64,000 nucleotides of DNA from Thermohalobaculum sp039030715 (GTDB lineage: Bacteria; Pseudomonadota; Alphaproteobacteria; Rhodobacterales; Rhodobacteraceae). Where the stretch lies: positions 1-64,000 of the forward strand of contig JBCCDU010000005.1 in assembly GCA_039030715.1 (NCBI GenBank), in the 5' to 3' direction. The notes under the pieces were generated by a model that saw only the letters and a list, made by a program, of their open reading frames with translations, was not told the origin of the DNA and ran no database searches. This document shows positions 25,888 to 32,220 of the stretch, piece by piece (position 1 is the stretch's first letter; each line of letters starts with the position of its first letter). Both the position numbers and the translations under genes were made by a program.

Positions 25888-26526
25888 CTAGGCGCGCTTG
25901 GGCATAACCACTCCCAATTCCTGAAAACCATGTGAGCCCGGGCGCAGATCGCCACGCTCCTGACGCAGCAGACCAGCCTCGCTCGCAAGCTGTATGAGCA
26001 CCTGACGCCTGTGCGGCCCCTTAAGGGCGCCGCCGTCCCCTGCCCTTGCCCTGAGGCCCGCGATCAACACGTCGATATGCTTGGCGAGCTCGGCGTCGCT
26101 CACCGACACACCGATATCTCTCAGCTCCGCCACCATCCGCGACCGCGCCTTGCGCGCCGTGCTGGTCATCCGTGTGGTCTTTAGCCGCTCATGCGCAGCT
26201 TCGATCGCGTCGCAGGCCGGCTCGAAGTACAGCCGATCATTGTTGCAGAGCTGCCAGAGCGGCAGGATCTCGCTTCGGACCCGGCCCCACAGGGCATGCC
26301 CATCATGATCGACACCAGCCAAGTGCGCCAATTCCAGCTCGCCAGCCGGGATCGATCCGGCAGGAAACTCGCGCCAGGCCGCAAGTATCAGAAGTGTCTG
26401 AGCCTTGAAGGCATCGCCTGACAGCGCCAGCATCGCATCCGACCGCATCACGGCCGGATCAATCTCCACGGTCGAAAAATAGCGCAGATCGATATCCGCG
26501 ATTGGTGGTGCGGGAAGGACAGTCAT
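25888..26526 (-). CDS. DUF1376/YdaU-like phage replication protein
   Basis: 212 aa. Start at 26526 overlaps the previous stop (ATGA). The opening DLRYFSTVEIDPAVMRSDAMLALSGDAFKAQTLLILAAWREFPAGSIPAGELELAHLAGV and EILPLWQLCNNDRLYFEPACDAIEAAHERLK match the DUF1376/YdaU family, phage proteins positioned as replication O-like factors. It lies immediately upstream of the CTGTC iteron array, supporting an origin function for that array (inference). Confidence 0.65.
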   Translation of the reverse strand: MTVLPAPPIADIDLRYFSTVEIDPAVMRSDAMLALSGDAFKAQTLLILAAWREFPAGSIPAGELELAHLAGVDHDGHALWGRVRSEILPLWQLCNNDRLYFEPACDAIEAAHERLKTTRMTSTARKARSRMVAELRDIGVSVSDAELAKHIDVLIAGLRARAGDGGALKGPHRRQVLIQLASEAGLLRQERGDLRPGSHGFQELGVVMPKRA

Positions 26527-26906
26527 TGAACAACACCATGGAATTCCCGCTCTTGCTTCCAGAGCGTCTGACAATGGCCGACATATCGCCGACCGAGGCC
26601 TGACAGCAGCTGCCCAGGGCTGCCTTTGGGCGCATAGCGGCCCAAGCGCTCGGTCAGCAGCGCAGGCGCCATGCGGTGCCCCCAACGGCGCATTTCCGCC
26701 TTGACGGTGGCTTCGCACGCCGAGCAGCAGAATATCTGCCAATCGCGTCGCGGATTGAATGGGCGCCCGCAGCTGGCATTGAAGCAGATCCCTGACGCCC
26801 AGGGACCAAACTCGACCGAAAGATCCGCGAAAGCGCGAAACGGCTCCGGCTCAAAATGCCGTGCCACTGCATTCTCACTGAGTACGGGTGACTGGCTTCT
26901 AGGCAT
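26523..26906 (-). CDS. Cys-rich zinc-binding hypothetical protein
   Basis: 127 aa. Contains two Cys pairs (CFNASCGRPFNPRRDWQIFCCSACEATVK), a zinc-ribbon-like pattern CxxxxC...CCxxC. A ribosome site (GGGGGGC) precedes ATG 26906. It begins the replication operon downstream of the attenuator-like leader. The zinc ribbon may bind DNA, RNA or proteins; specific role unknown. Confidence 0.6.
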   Translation of the reverse strand: MPRSQSPVLSENAVARHFEPEPFRAFADLSVEFGPWASGICFNASCGRPFNPRRDWQIFCCSACEATVKAEMRRWGHRMAPALLTERLGRYAPKGSPGQLLSGLGRRYVGHCQTLWKQEREFHGVVQ

Positions 26907-26983
26907 GCAGCCCCCCAAACACCCGCGAGACGAGCCAGTGGCTTCGACATTCGACCATAAAAAAATGCCCCAGATCGCGGCAT
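26899..26983 (-). promoter_or_regulatory. Attenuator-like leader with short ORF
   Basis: Reading the minus strand, ATGCC (26,983-26,979) pairs with GGCAT (26,969-26,965) and is followed immediately by seven T, a terminator-like element. Directly after it, ATG 26,958 opens a 19-aa frame, MVECRSHWLVSRVFGGLHA, whose stop overlaps the start region of the 127-aa gene. This layout suggests transcription attenuation or translational coupling of the replication operon. No ribosome site for the short frame could be confirmed. The peptide resembles, from memory only, C-termini seen in prophage leader ORFs. Confidence 0.45.
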
Positions 26984-27213
26984 GAGAGACACCGGATCCA
27001 GGGCAGTCTGAGCAGGGAGGTTTCACAACCTAATTTCGGGGCCACCACGCCCCTCCCGCATTGACCAGGCTGCGGTACGCCTGAAACGCGGGTGGAACCA
27101 ACCTCCCGCGAATTTCGATTAGAAGCCCCCCAGGCGCGCGACAACTTTGAGTTGCCAAGGCCGCGTCTGCGCATGTAGCGTCCGGCGCGATCTATTTGTG
27201 AGGGGTAATTTTG
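26907..27213. other. Divergent intergenic region, phage early control
   Basis: About 300 bp between the minus-strand replication operon and the plus-strand small lipoprotein gene. Apart from the leader and terminator-like hairpin at 26,899-26,983 nothing else is clear. A long minus-strand frame spans it but its sequence is Arg/Gly-rich, overlaps the plus-strand lipoprotein gene, and is rejected as a full-length gene. The plus-strand gene has a run of AGGGGT before its ATG. Confidence 0.5.
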
Positions 27214-27480
27214 ATGAAGATCAGTGTCGCAATCACAGTTCTGATGGTTTCTTGCATCCGACCAGCCAGCGAACCCGCGATTGTTACTGACGTCAGCGAG
27301 AGCTCCGTCAAAGTTCAGCAAACATGGCGAACGGACCCAACAACGGTGGATACGGTCGCAGAGGAAACCTGCCAACTTTATGGTCGGAGCGCGAAGGGTC
27401 TTTCCAAGAAGACCCGAACGGTAGCGGGCAATCCCGTTACAGACTTTCTGTTCGCCTGCATCGACAAGCCCGATAGCTAG
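27214..27480 (+). CDS. Small secreted/lipoprotein, likely prophage moron
   Basis: 88 aa; ATG 27214 has AGGGGT eight bases upstream. Residues 1-13 are a signal sequence (MKISVAITVLMVSC), with Cys13 in an imperfect lipobox (MVSC). The C-terminal part (EETCQLYGRSAKGLSKKTRT...FLFACID) has the Cys-rich C...Y...C pattern of small outer-membrane lipoproteins. It is on the plus strand, opposite to its phage neighbours, as expected for a moron that benefits the lysogen. Function unknown. Confidence 0.65.
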   Translation: MKISVAITVLMVSCIRPASEPAIVTDVSESSVKVQQTWRTDPTTVDTVAEETCQLYGRSAKGLSKKTRTVAGNPVTDFLFACIDKPDS

Positions 27481-27530
27481 CCGGGCTTGGCCCTCGCCGC
27501 CGAACGTGTTTTTGCCCGAGCCAGTTTGCA

Positions 27531-27899
27531 TTACGATCGCACCCTACGGATCTTAACCGGCACGCCGGCATGATTGGCTGCGCAATCGGTCATCAAATCA
27601 AGAAATGCGGTCGCGTCATCGCCCCCTTCACCATGCGCTGAGACTTGCGTTGGCAAACCGCAAACGAACCCGGACGCCTCGGAAAAGACCGGCTCAGGCC
27701 CCTCCCGACCCTGCGCCTTGAACGCCATGGCCCGGTTGTACCTAATTTTCCGGCGCAGACGTGCGCGCTCGCGGCTCATGCACCTCTCGCAAAGGCAATA
27801 GCCCTCCGCATGCTGATGAGCTCTACATAGGCCCGATTTACTCAGGCTACTGATTGGCACATTGCAGTCAGGATAAATGCAAGTGTGAAGCCGCTTCAT
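27531..27899 (-). CDS. Cys/His-rich small protein, zinc-finger-like
   Basis: 122 aa. The N-terminal 45 residues carry CIYPDC...CRAHQHAEGYCLCERCMSRE, with CxxxxC, CxxH and CxC/CxxC pairs, suggesting two zinc sites. The rest is unremarkable. Ribosome site GGGGCCGGGG precedes the ATG. A CACA-AAAA-TGTG palindrome lies 40 bp upstream, shared with the 28,526 gene. Confidence 0.6.
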   Translation of the reverse strand: MKRLHTCIYPDCNVPISSLSKSGLCRAHQHAEGYCLCERCMSRERARLRRKIRYNRAMAFKAQGREGPEPVFSEASGFVCGLPTQVSAHGEGGDDATAFLDLMTDCAANHAGVPVKIRRVRS

Positions 27900-27939
27900 G
27901 CCCCGGCCCCGCTAAACCGAGGATGCGGCACGATCGGGT

Positions 27940-27955
27940 GCCACAAAAATGTGGC
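27940..27955. promoter_or_regulatory. Operator palindrome GCCACA-AAAA-TGTGGC
   Basis: A 16-bp perfect inverted repeat, 6-bp arms around AAAA. The core CACAAAAATGTG is identical to the one at 28,566-28,577. It sits about 40 bp upstream of the 27,899 gene start and within the 3'-proximal spacer of the 28,209 gene, on the minus-strand transcript. Two identical palindromes upstream of two genes in the same region suggest a common repressor binding site. Confidence 0.65.
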
Positions 27956-27984
27956 GCGGGCTCCCGCCCATGACGCTGGCGCGG

Positions 27985-28209
27985 TCACAGCACCAGCCTC
28001 TCGAAATCGATGCGCATATACTGGCACGAAAACCATTGCCGCCCCTCCAAGGTGATCGGGGGAACCCTCAGCGCCTCAGCCAAACAATCGCGCGAAGGAT
28101 CATCGACATCGCTCAGATAGGTGTGAACCTTCGGCAACAGGCAATGCTGCTCCAGCTCGTTCCGATCGGCCAGAATGAAAGCGCATGTCACGACGACAAG
28201 CTCGATCAT
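27985..28209 (-). CDS. Hypothetical 74-aa phage protein
   Basis: ATGA-coupled to the upstream 106-aa gene (start 28209). The product (MIELVVVTCAFILADRNELEQHCLLPKVHTYLSDVDDPSRDCLAEALRVPPITLEGRQWFSCQYMRIDFERLVL) has scattered Cys residues but no recognised domain. Conserved coupling to its neighbour is the main support. Confidence 0.5.
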   Translation of the reverse strand: MIELVVVTCAFILADRNELEQHCLLPKVHTYLSDVDDPSRDCLAEALRVPPITLEGRQWFSCQYMRIDFERLVL

Positions 28210-28526
28210 GACGCCACCTGGCGCAGGACGGGCGACACCGCTCGATCCGCGTCCGAATTGTCCACCACCAAAACCAGATGCTCGCGCGCCTGATCGGGCT
28301 TCATGCCAAAGGCCATGCCGACAACCAGGCCATTGGGCGCGCCACCCTCGCCGTTCCACCAGCGCCTGGCGGTTTCCGGCTCGACATAGAAGGACTGCGC
28401 CACGTCGAAATAATCGCGGAAATTCGCCCGCAGGAACGACCCCCAGCACTGCGCGAAGAACTTGCGCTCATCCGCCGTAATGCGGCTGACGGGGCTTCGC
28501 CCAGCGGTGCGGCTCGCATCAGTCAT
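28206..28526 (-). CDS. Small putative HTH-like phage protein
   Basis: 106 aa, first gene of the minus-strand early block. Its middle (DYFDVAQSFYVEPETARRWWNGEGGAPNGLVVGMAFGMKPDQAREHL) looks like a DNA-binding helix-turn-helix with a recognition-like helix ETARRWW, followed by short helices. No family could be fixed. A CACA-AAAA-TGTG palindrome 40 bp upstream suggests autoregulation or shared control. Confidence 0.5.
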   Translation of the reverse strand: MTDASRTAGRSPVSRITADERKFFAQCWGSFLRANFRDYFDVAQSFYVEPETARRWWNGEGGAPNGLVVGMAFGMKPDQAREHLVLVVDNSDADRAVSPVLRQVAS

Positions 28527-28563
28527 GGCAGCCTCGGGCGGGCGCCAAACCCCTCATACTTGC

Positions 28564-28579
28564 GGCACAAAAATGTGCC
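28564..28579. promoter_or_regulatory. Operator palindrome GGCACA-AAAA-TGTGCC
   Basis: A 16-bp perfect inverted repeat in the divergent spacer between the minus-strand 28,526 gene and the plus-strand zinc-ribbon gene. It shares the core CACAAAAATGTG with the site at 27,940. It could control both divergent genes. The binding factor is unknown; the candidate regulators are the two HTH proteins of the switch and the 28,206-28,526 product. Confidence 0.65.
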
Positions 28580-28657
28580 ACATTTATCTGGCCTTTCCCT
28601 TTGATTTCAGCGCGATAGGCTGACGCCATTGATTCCCGAATGAAGGACGCATCAGCC

Positions 28658-29098
28658 ATGGATATCACCGGACTTTTTGACATCATCGCCGACGCCACCG
28701 GCTCCATCAGCAGCGCAACAGATCTCGGCTCGAAGGTGCTCGACGCGGTCCGGGGTGATGACCGGATCCCCGATAGTGTTCGCAAAGATCTCCGCCACAT
28801 GATCGACGCCCTCTCGGCGGCAACCCTCACTCACGCGAAACTTAATCAGGCGATAACCCTCCTCCAGATGGACGCTAGCGACCGACAGGATTTTCAGGCC
28901 AAGGCGGCGCGCTATCGCCTCATCAAGAAACGAGGGGGAAGTATCGTGTACGAATTTTACGATCCACATGGCCAGGAAACACCCCCGCACCATGCTTGTC
29001 CGGTATGCTATGAGGATCACAAGCTTTCGATCCTGCAACCAATTGGCGACGGGGACGAGAAATGCCCCACCTGCAAAACCGAATTTTATTTTGGTTAA
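28658..29098 (+). CDS. Zinc-ribbon protein, plus-strand moron
   Basis: 146 aa (an upstream ATG at 28,640 would add six residues; AAGGA lies before 28,658). Residues 1-85 are helical (FDIIADATGSISSATDLGSKVLDAV...), and the C-terminus carries CPVCYEDH...CPTCKTEFYF, two CxxC pairs 22 residues apart, a zinc ribbon resembling those of phage or DNA-repair accessory proteins. It is transcribed opposite to the neighbouring early genes, which suggests independent expression in the lysogen. Function unknown. Confidence 0.65.
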   Translation: MDITGLFDIIADATGSISSATDLGSKVLDAVRGDDRIPDSVRKDLRHMIDALSAATLTHAKLNQAITLLQMDASDRQDFQAKAARYRLIKKRGGSIVYEFYDPHGQETPPHHACPVCYEDHKLSILQPIGDGDEKCPTCKTEFYFG

Positions 29099-29123
29099 GC
29101 GCATGCAGCAATTCCCAGCTCGT

Positions 29124-29327
29124 TTACTCTGCGGCGATGCCATCAGCACCGAACCAATCGTTCCAACTGACGGCGCCATCGGTAACCTTAGAGATCTTCC
29201 TCACGTTGATTGCAGAAGGCAGGGCGCCGCTTTCCAGCTCGCTAATCCGCGCTTGAGAACAACCAACGCGCTTTGCGATCTCCGCCTGCGTCAGGCCATT
29301 CTGTTTTCTGTAATCCCTGAGCTTCAT
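29124..29327 (-). CDS. Cro-like HTH repressor
   Basis: 67 aa with a clear helix-turn-helix (KLRDYRKQNGLTQAEIAKRVGCSQARISELESG). Start 29327 (MKL) leaves the operator upstream of the coding region; the alternative ATG 29,345 would put the palindrome inside the first codons. A TTGACT/GATATA promoter fits a nearly leaderless transcript starting at 29,327. Divergent to the XRE gene, the typical lytic-side regulator of a phage switch. End overlaps nothing. Confidence 0.75.
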   Translation of the reverse strand: MKLRDYRKQNGLTQAEIAKRVGCSQARISELESGALPSAINVRKISKVTDGAVSWNDWFGADGIAAE

Positions 29328-29328
29328 A

Positions 29329-29377
29329 TCCGATATATCGGACATACCGATATATCAGTCAAGCCGATTTTATATCA
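29329..29377. promoter_or_regulatory. Tandem operators of phage switch
   Basis: Three related sites with CCGATATATC half-sites: perfect TCCGATATATCGGA at 29,329-29,342, CCGATATATCAG at 29,347-29,358, and a third, less perfect CCGATTTTATATCAC at 29,364-29,378. They lie between the divergent Cro-like and XRE genes and overlap the predicted Cro promoter (TTGACT at 29,357-29,362 on the minus strand). Three operators between divergent repressor genes is the lambda-type switch plan. Confidence 0.75.
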
Positions 29378-29421
29378 CTTGCCGGAATAGTTCGATGCTT
29401 TCGATCAAGCTAAGATTTCGC

Positions 29422-29721
29422 ATGCTGAGAATTCGCGAAATCCGAAAAAACCAAAATATGAACCAAGAAACGCTTGCCGCGAAAATTGGCATGTCTCAGT
29501 CGAATATTTCTGAGATAGAAAATGGCATTCATAATCCCACACTACAAACGCTCGCCAGAATTGCCCATGCTTTGAATTGTGAACTTTCGGAACTCTTCTC
29601 TGAGAGCCCGAGAGAGCAAAACACCCAGCGCATTATTGAAGCACTCAGTGTATTAGACGATGAAGAACGCGAAAAAATTGCCGCGATAGCCGAGATGATC
29701 GCTGCAGCGAAGCAATCCTAA
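29422..29721 (+). CDS. XRE-family repressor (CI-like lysogeny control)
   Basis: 99 aa; start 29422 (MLRIREIRKNQNMNQ), a likelier start than 29,395 because earlier residues lack HTH character. HTH at MNQETLAAKIGMSQSNISEIENGIHNPTLQTLARIAHALN, with the XRE five-helix pattern. The C-terminus (RIIEALSVLDDEEREKIAAIAEMIAAAKQS) is a typical dimerisation helix rather than a LexA-type peptidase, so repression would not be lifted by RecA self-cleavage. The gene is AT-richer than the surrounding phage DNA. Confidence 0.8.
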   Translation: MLRIREIRKNQNMNQETLAAKIGMSQSNISEIENGIHNPTLQTLARIAHALNCELSELFSESPREQNTQRIIEALSVLDDEEREKIAAIAEMIAAAKQS

Positions 29722-29812
29722 AGCCCTGAGAAATCTGGGCGAGAACCGCCACCTCATCATCACTTAAACGCTCTAACGCATTCAAAATGCGCTTACTCGC
29801 CACGCAATCCAT
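29645..29812 (-). CDS. Possible antisense 55-aa protein
   Basis: A minus-strand frame overlapping the 3' end of the XRE gene by 77 bp: MDCVASKRILNALERLSDDEVAVLAQISQGFRIASLQRSSRLSRQFFRVLHRLIH. It has an amphipathic opening helix, then a basic Arg/Phe-rich end. The operator-like palindrome at 29,824-29,845 lies directly upstream. No ribosome site is visible. Could be a small regulator, or chance. Confidence 0.3.
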   Translation of the reverse strand: MDCVASKRILNALERLSDDEVAVLAQISQGFRIASLQRSSRLSRQFFRVLHRLIH

Positions 29813-29823
29813 ATCGTGTCGTT

Positions 29824-29845
29824 CTGATATTATCGGTTGAACCGA
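29824..29845. promoter_or_regulatory. Operator-like palindromes upstream of small minus ORF
   Basis: CTGATATTATCGG at 29,824-29,836 closely resembles the switch operators (CTGATATATCGG) with one extra base in the middle. It overlaps TCGGTTGAACCGA, an odd-length palindrome at 29,833-29,845. This would place another XRE/Cro target between the repressor gene and the xis/int operon, possibly controlling the operon that starts at 30,003. Confidence 0.5.
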
Positions 29846-30002
29846 TTTTTTCTGTTGATGAAAATATCGGATGCGCTTATATATTTGCCTGCTTGGCCGG
29901 CTCATGCCGCAAATGTCAAATCGGAATGATGTCTCATTATTCACGACTAGGCACGGTATGTGGTTAAAATGTGTCGGCCTCCCGAATGCACGGAGAGGTT
30001 TA

Positions 30003-30386
30003 ATGCCAACCCCAGATTTTTGCATATCGCTGCCCCTGCCGGGCGACGAAGACTACCCCACGATCCCCGCCGCGGCGTCCCTGCCGGACCTCGGCCCCAA
30101 GGCGCAAGAGGCTCTGCAATTTGCCGGGCTGCAGGCCAATCCCAATTTGATCTTTCTGGCGATCCGGATGGTCCAGGCGGCCAAAGCGGGGATGCCGGAA
30201 GGCTACACCGATGAAGAACTGGTGACCCTGCGCGGCGCTTATCTGCTGCAGCTGCAGAAGGAACTGCATGGCGTCACGGATCATCTGGTGCTGTGCGCCA
30301 TCCGGTTCGCGATGCAGGGCATCAACCACATCGACGCCACAACAGTGCCGTTTCACGACCGCGCCAAAGTCCCGGGGGCGGTCTGA
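30003..30386 (+). CDS. Hypothetical 127-aa protein, first of int operon
   Basis: ATG 30003 follows CGGAGAGG; residues before it in the longer frame lack coding character. The product (MPTPDFCISLPLPGDEDYPTIPAAASLPDLGPKAQEALQFAGLQANPNLIFLAIRMVQAAKAGMPEGYTDEELVTLRGAYLLQLQ...) is helical with no recognised domain. It is ATGA-coupled to the following membrane protein gene and leads to xis and int, so may be a recombination or lysogeny accessory protein (inference). Confidence 0.6.
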   Translation: MPTPDFCISLPLPGDEDYPTIPAAASLPDLGPKAQEALQFAGLQANPNLIFLAIRMVQAAKAGMPEGYTDEELVTLRGAYLLQLQKELHGVTDHLVLCAIRFAMQGINHIDATTVPFHDRAKVPGAV

Positions 30387-30595
30387 TGACGGATATCCTG
30401 CCCCCGCCCGACCGCGCCAACGCCCGCCAATTTCGCCGACACCACTTTCGCCAGCACTATGTGTCTGGCGGCTGGAGCCTGGCGCGTGTCCTCGGCTGGG
30501 CCTTGCTATCGATCGCAACCGCTGCCGTCGTCGTCGGCACAGTCCTCATGGCCATCGACGCCATCCTGTTCACCCTGCAAATCGCGGCGAGGTAA
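30386..30595 (+). CDS. Small single-TM membrane protein
   Basis: 69 aa, ATG overlapping the previous stop. Residues about 36-62 (ARVLGWALLSIATAAVVVGTVLMAIDAIL) are one or two membrane spans; the N-terminus is His/Arg/Pro-rich. No family recognised. Membrane proteins beside phage integrases can be superinfection-exclusion factors, but nothing in the sequence proves this. Confidence 0.55.
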   Translation: MTDILPPPDRANARQFRRHHFRQHYVSGGWSLARVLGWALLSIATAAVVVGTVLMAIDAILFTLQIAAR

Positions 30596-30600
30596 AACCC

Positions 30601-30804
30601 ATGTCCACCGACATTCAGCGCGGCATGCCGGGGATCGGCCCCGCCGTGACCCGCGCCTGCCAGGACGCGGGCGCTGCTGCGGCCAGCGAAGTGCCGCGAT
30701 CTGACCTGCCGATCCACATGGACGCTATGATCGCCGCGATGTGGGAAGGTTTCAACGCCGCCCACCAAGCGATCGAGGCCGAACGCATCGCGGCAGATGC
30801 TTGA
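30601..30804 (+). CDS. Hypothetical 67-aa protein
   Basis: MSTDIQRGMPGIGPAVTRACQDAGAAAASEVPRSDLPIHMDAMIAAMWEGFNAAHQAIEAERIAADA. Mostly helical, acidic, no known domain. Starts 5 bp after the preceding stop and ends 8 bp before the xis gene, so it belongs to the same operon. Function unknown. Confidence 0.5.
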   Translation: MSTDIQRGMPGIGPAVTRACQDAGAAAASEVPRSDLPIHMDAMIAAMWEGFNAAHQAIEAERIAADA

Positions 30805-30812
30805 TACAGCCG

Positions 30813-31091
30813 ATGGCCGATCCTGAAAACATGACTGTCGCCATGGTTGCCGCCCGCTGGGGCTGCAGCGGGCGCCATGTCTACAACATGATCCACGCTG
30901 GCGAGTTGCCCGCCTTCCGGCTGGGCGGTAAATTGATCCGAATCAAGCGCTGGGCCGTGGAGGAACTGGAATGCAGGAATACCGTCTCGTCTGGTTCCGA
31001 AAGAAATGGCACGTCCGCATCGGATCAGGACCGACCAGCCGACGAATTTCCCTTCGTACCACCGACCGACATGAAGCTGATCGGCGTCTAG
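30813..31091 (+). CDS. xis: Excisionase-like HTH protein
   Basis: 92 aa. Winged-helix HTH_17 pattern in MTVAMVAARWGCSGRHVYNMIHAGELPAFRLGGKLIRIKRWAVEELE (residues about 7-55), typical of small phage directionality factors. It overlaps the integrase gene by 121 bp out of frame, and the integrase ribosome site (GGAGG) lies inside it, so the two should be translationally coupled. It would bend att DNA during excision. Confidence 0.75.
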   Translation: MADPENMTVAMVAARWGCSGRHVYNMIHAGELPAFRLGGKLIRIKRWAVEELECRNTVSSGSERNGTSASDQDRPADEFPFVPPTDMKLIGV

Positions 31092-31978
31092 CCGCGCTCA
31101 AGCTGCAGGCCGCACGCCCCAGCGACGCCTCGATCGCTTCGCTATGGAATGCCTATGTCCAGGAAAAGACCGGGCGCACCGTGCTGCGCACCATGGATTA
31201 CACCTGGAAGGGCCTTGCGCCGCGCTTTGGCCACCTGACACCCGACCTGGTGACCGTCGACACTTGCCGCGACTACATCGCGCACCGGCGCCAGCAGGTC
31301 AGCGACGGGACCATCCACACTGAACTCGGCCACCTCAGCACGGTGCTGAACTGGGCCGTGAAGCGCGAGCTGATCGACAGGGCGCCGCATGTCGAACGGC
31401 CAGCCAAACCAGCACCACGGGATCGCTGGCTGACGCGCAAGGACGCCATGAAGGTGATCGACGCCGCATCTTTCCCGCACCTGCGCCTGTCGATGATCCT
31501 GCTGGTGGGTACTGCGGCGCGTGTGGGCGCGATCCTGGATCTAACCTGGGACCGGGTTGACCTGGAACGCGGCCAGATCAACCTGACCCGCGCCTCGGAC
31601 GGCGCGAAGCGGAAACAGCGCGCGACAGTCCCGATCAACGGCATGGTGCGCGCGGCACTGGTCGAAGCCCAGCAGGGCGCGGTGACCGACCATGTCATTG
31701 AATGGTCCGGCAAGCCCGTGGCCTCGATCAAGAAGGGGATCGCCGCAGCGGCCAAGCGCGCGGGCGTCGAAGGCGTTAGCGCCCACGTCTTCCGGCACAC
31801 GGCAGCGGTCTGGATGGCCGAGGCCAACGTGCCAATGGCGCGGATCGCGCAGTACCTGGGCCACCGGGACAGCCGGGTGACGGAACGGATTTATGCGCGA
31901 TTTGCCCCGGATCACCTGCGTGACGAAGCCGAAATTCTCAGCCTGCCAATTCGCGCGGCAAGTTCATTTGATCAATAG
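30971..31978 (+). CDS. int: Tyrosine-recombinase integrase
   Basis: 335 aa. N-terminal core-binding SAM-like domain about residues 60-150 (SIASLWNAYVQEKTGRTVLRTMDYTWKGL..., HLSTVLNWAVKRELID). Catalytic domain has R184 (GTAARVGAILDLTWD), H272-x-x-R275 (HVFRHTA), H298 (LGHRD) and nucleophile Y308 (RIYARF), the full R-H-R-H-Y set. GGAGG precedes ATG 30971. It integrates the phage at the 3' end of tRNA-Val 37 bp away. Confidence 0.95.
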   Translation: MQEYRLVWFRKKWHVRIGSGPTSRRISLRTTDRHEADRRLAALKLQAARPSDASIASLWNAYVQEKTGRTVLRTMDYTWKGLAPRFGHLTPDLVTVDTCRDYIAHRRQQVSDGTIHTELGHLSTVLNWAVKRELIDRAPHVERPAKPAPRDRWLTRKDAMKVIDAASFPHLRLSMILLVGTAARVGAILDLTWDRVDLERGQINLTRASDGAKRKQRATVPINGMVRAALVEAQQGAVTDHVIEWSGKPVASIKKGIAAAAKRAGVEGVSAHVFRHTAAVWMAEANVPMARIAQYLGHRDSRVTERIYARFAPDHLRDEAEILSLPIRAASSFDQ

Positions 31979-32015
31979 AGCAGTTCGCGACTAACCGCTA
32001 AGTCATTGATTTGGA
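31979..32015. other. Candidate attachment-site spacer
   Basis: Thirty-seven bases between the integrase stop and the tRNA-Val 3' end. The prophage right attachment site should contain part of the tRNA 3' half, extending into this spacer. The matching left copy is not in the window, so the exact core cannot be defined here. Confidence 0.5.
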
Positions 32016-32090
32016 TGGTGGGCGTGACAAGGATTGAACTTGTGACCCCCTCGATGTCAACGAGGTGCTCTCCCACTGAGCTACACGCCC
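32016..32090 (-). tRNA. tRNA-Val(GAC), with encoded CCA
   Basis: Reading the minus strand, the 75 bases begin GGGCGTG, close in CACGCCC plus discriminator A and CCA (32,018-32,016). D-arm GCTCAGTGGGAGAGC, anticodon arm CCTCG-TTGACAT-CGAGG with anticodon GAC, and T-arm with TTCAATCC are all present. CCA is genomically encoded. Its 3' end faces the prophage, as expected for a tRNA used as integration target and restored by the phage. Confidence 0.95.
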
Positions 32091-32220
32091 ATCCAGTGGA
32101 GAGGCCTCGTATAATCCCACCCCTTTGCCCGCGCAAGACCGAATTCCCGCGCGGGTCAGCCTGCCCGACGCAGCGAATTTGTGGGGTGCGGGCACCGGGA
32201 ATTGCCGCTAGACTGGATCC

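Larger units (their letters stand above)
1..32015. mobile_element. Prophage, right-hand part (left end outside window)
   Basis: A continuous phage gene order is visible: terminase small and large subunits, portal, S49 protease, capsid, connectors, tail tube, chaperone, tape measure, tail tip, tailspike and spanins on the minus strand, with a Cro/XRE switch and xis/int at the right end. The head is HK97-like and the long tape measure (1067 aa) implies a long-tailed siphovirus. The right boundary is inferred from the integrase ending 37 bp from the 3' end of tRNA-Val. No second copy of the tRNA 3' end was found in the window, so the left boundary lies outside. Chromosomal housekeeping genes begin immediately right of the tRNA. 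All essential modules seen look intact, so it may be inducible (inference). Confidence 0.93.

Noticed and set aside
26899..27531. 210-aa minus-strand frame over 26.9 to 27.5 kb
   Set aside because: Covers the plus-strand lipoprotein and leader; only the last 19 residues behind the hairpin look meaningful.
30741..31091. Longer xis frame starting at 30,741
   Set aside because: The first 24 residues are Arg-rich with no ribosome site, while ATG 30,813 follows the previous gene by 8 bp and begins the HTH protein.
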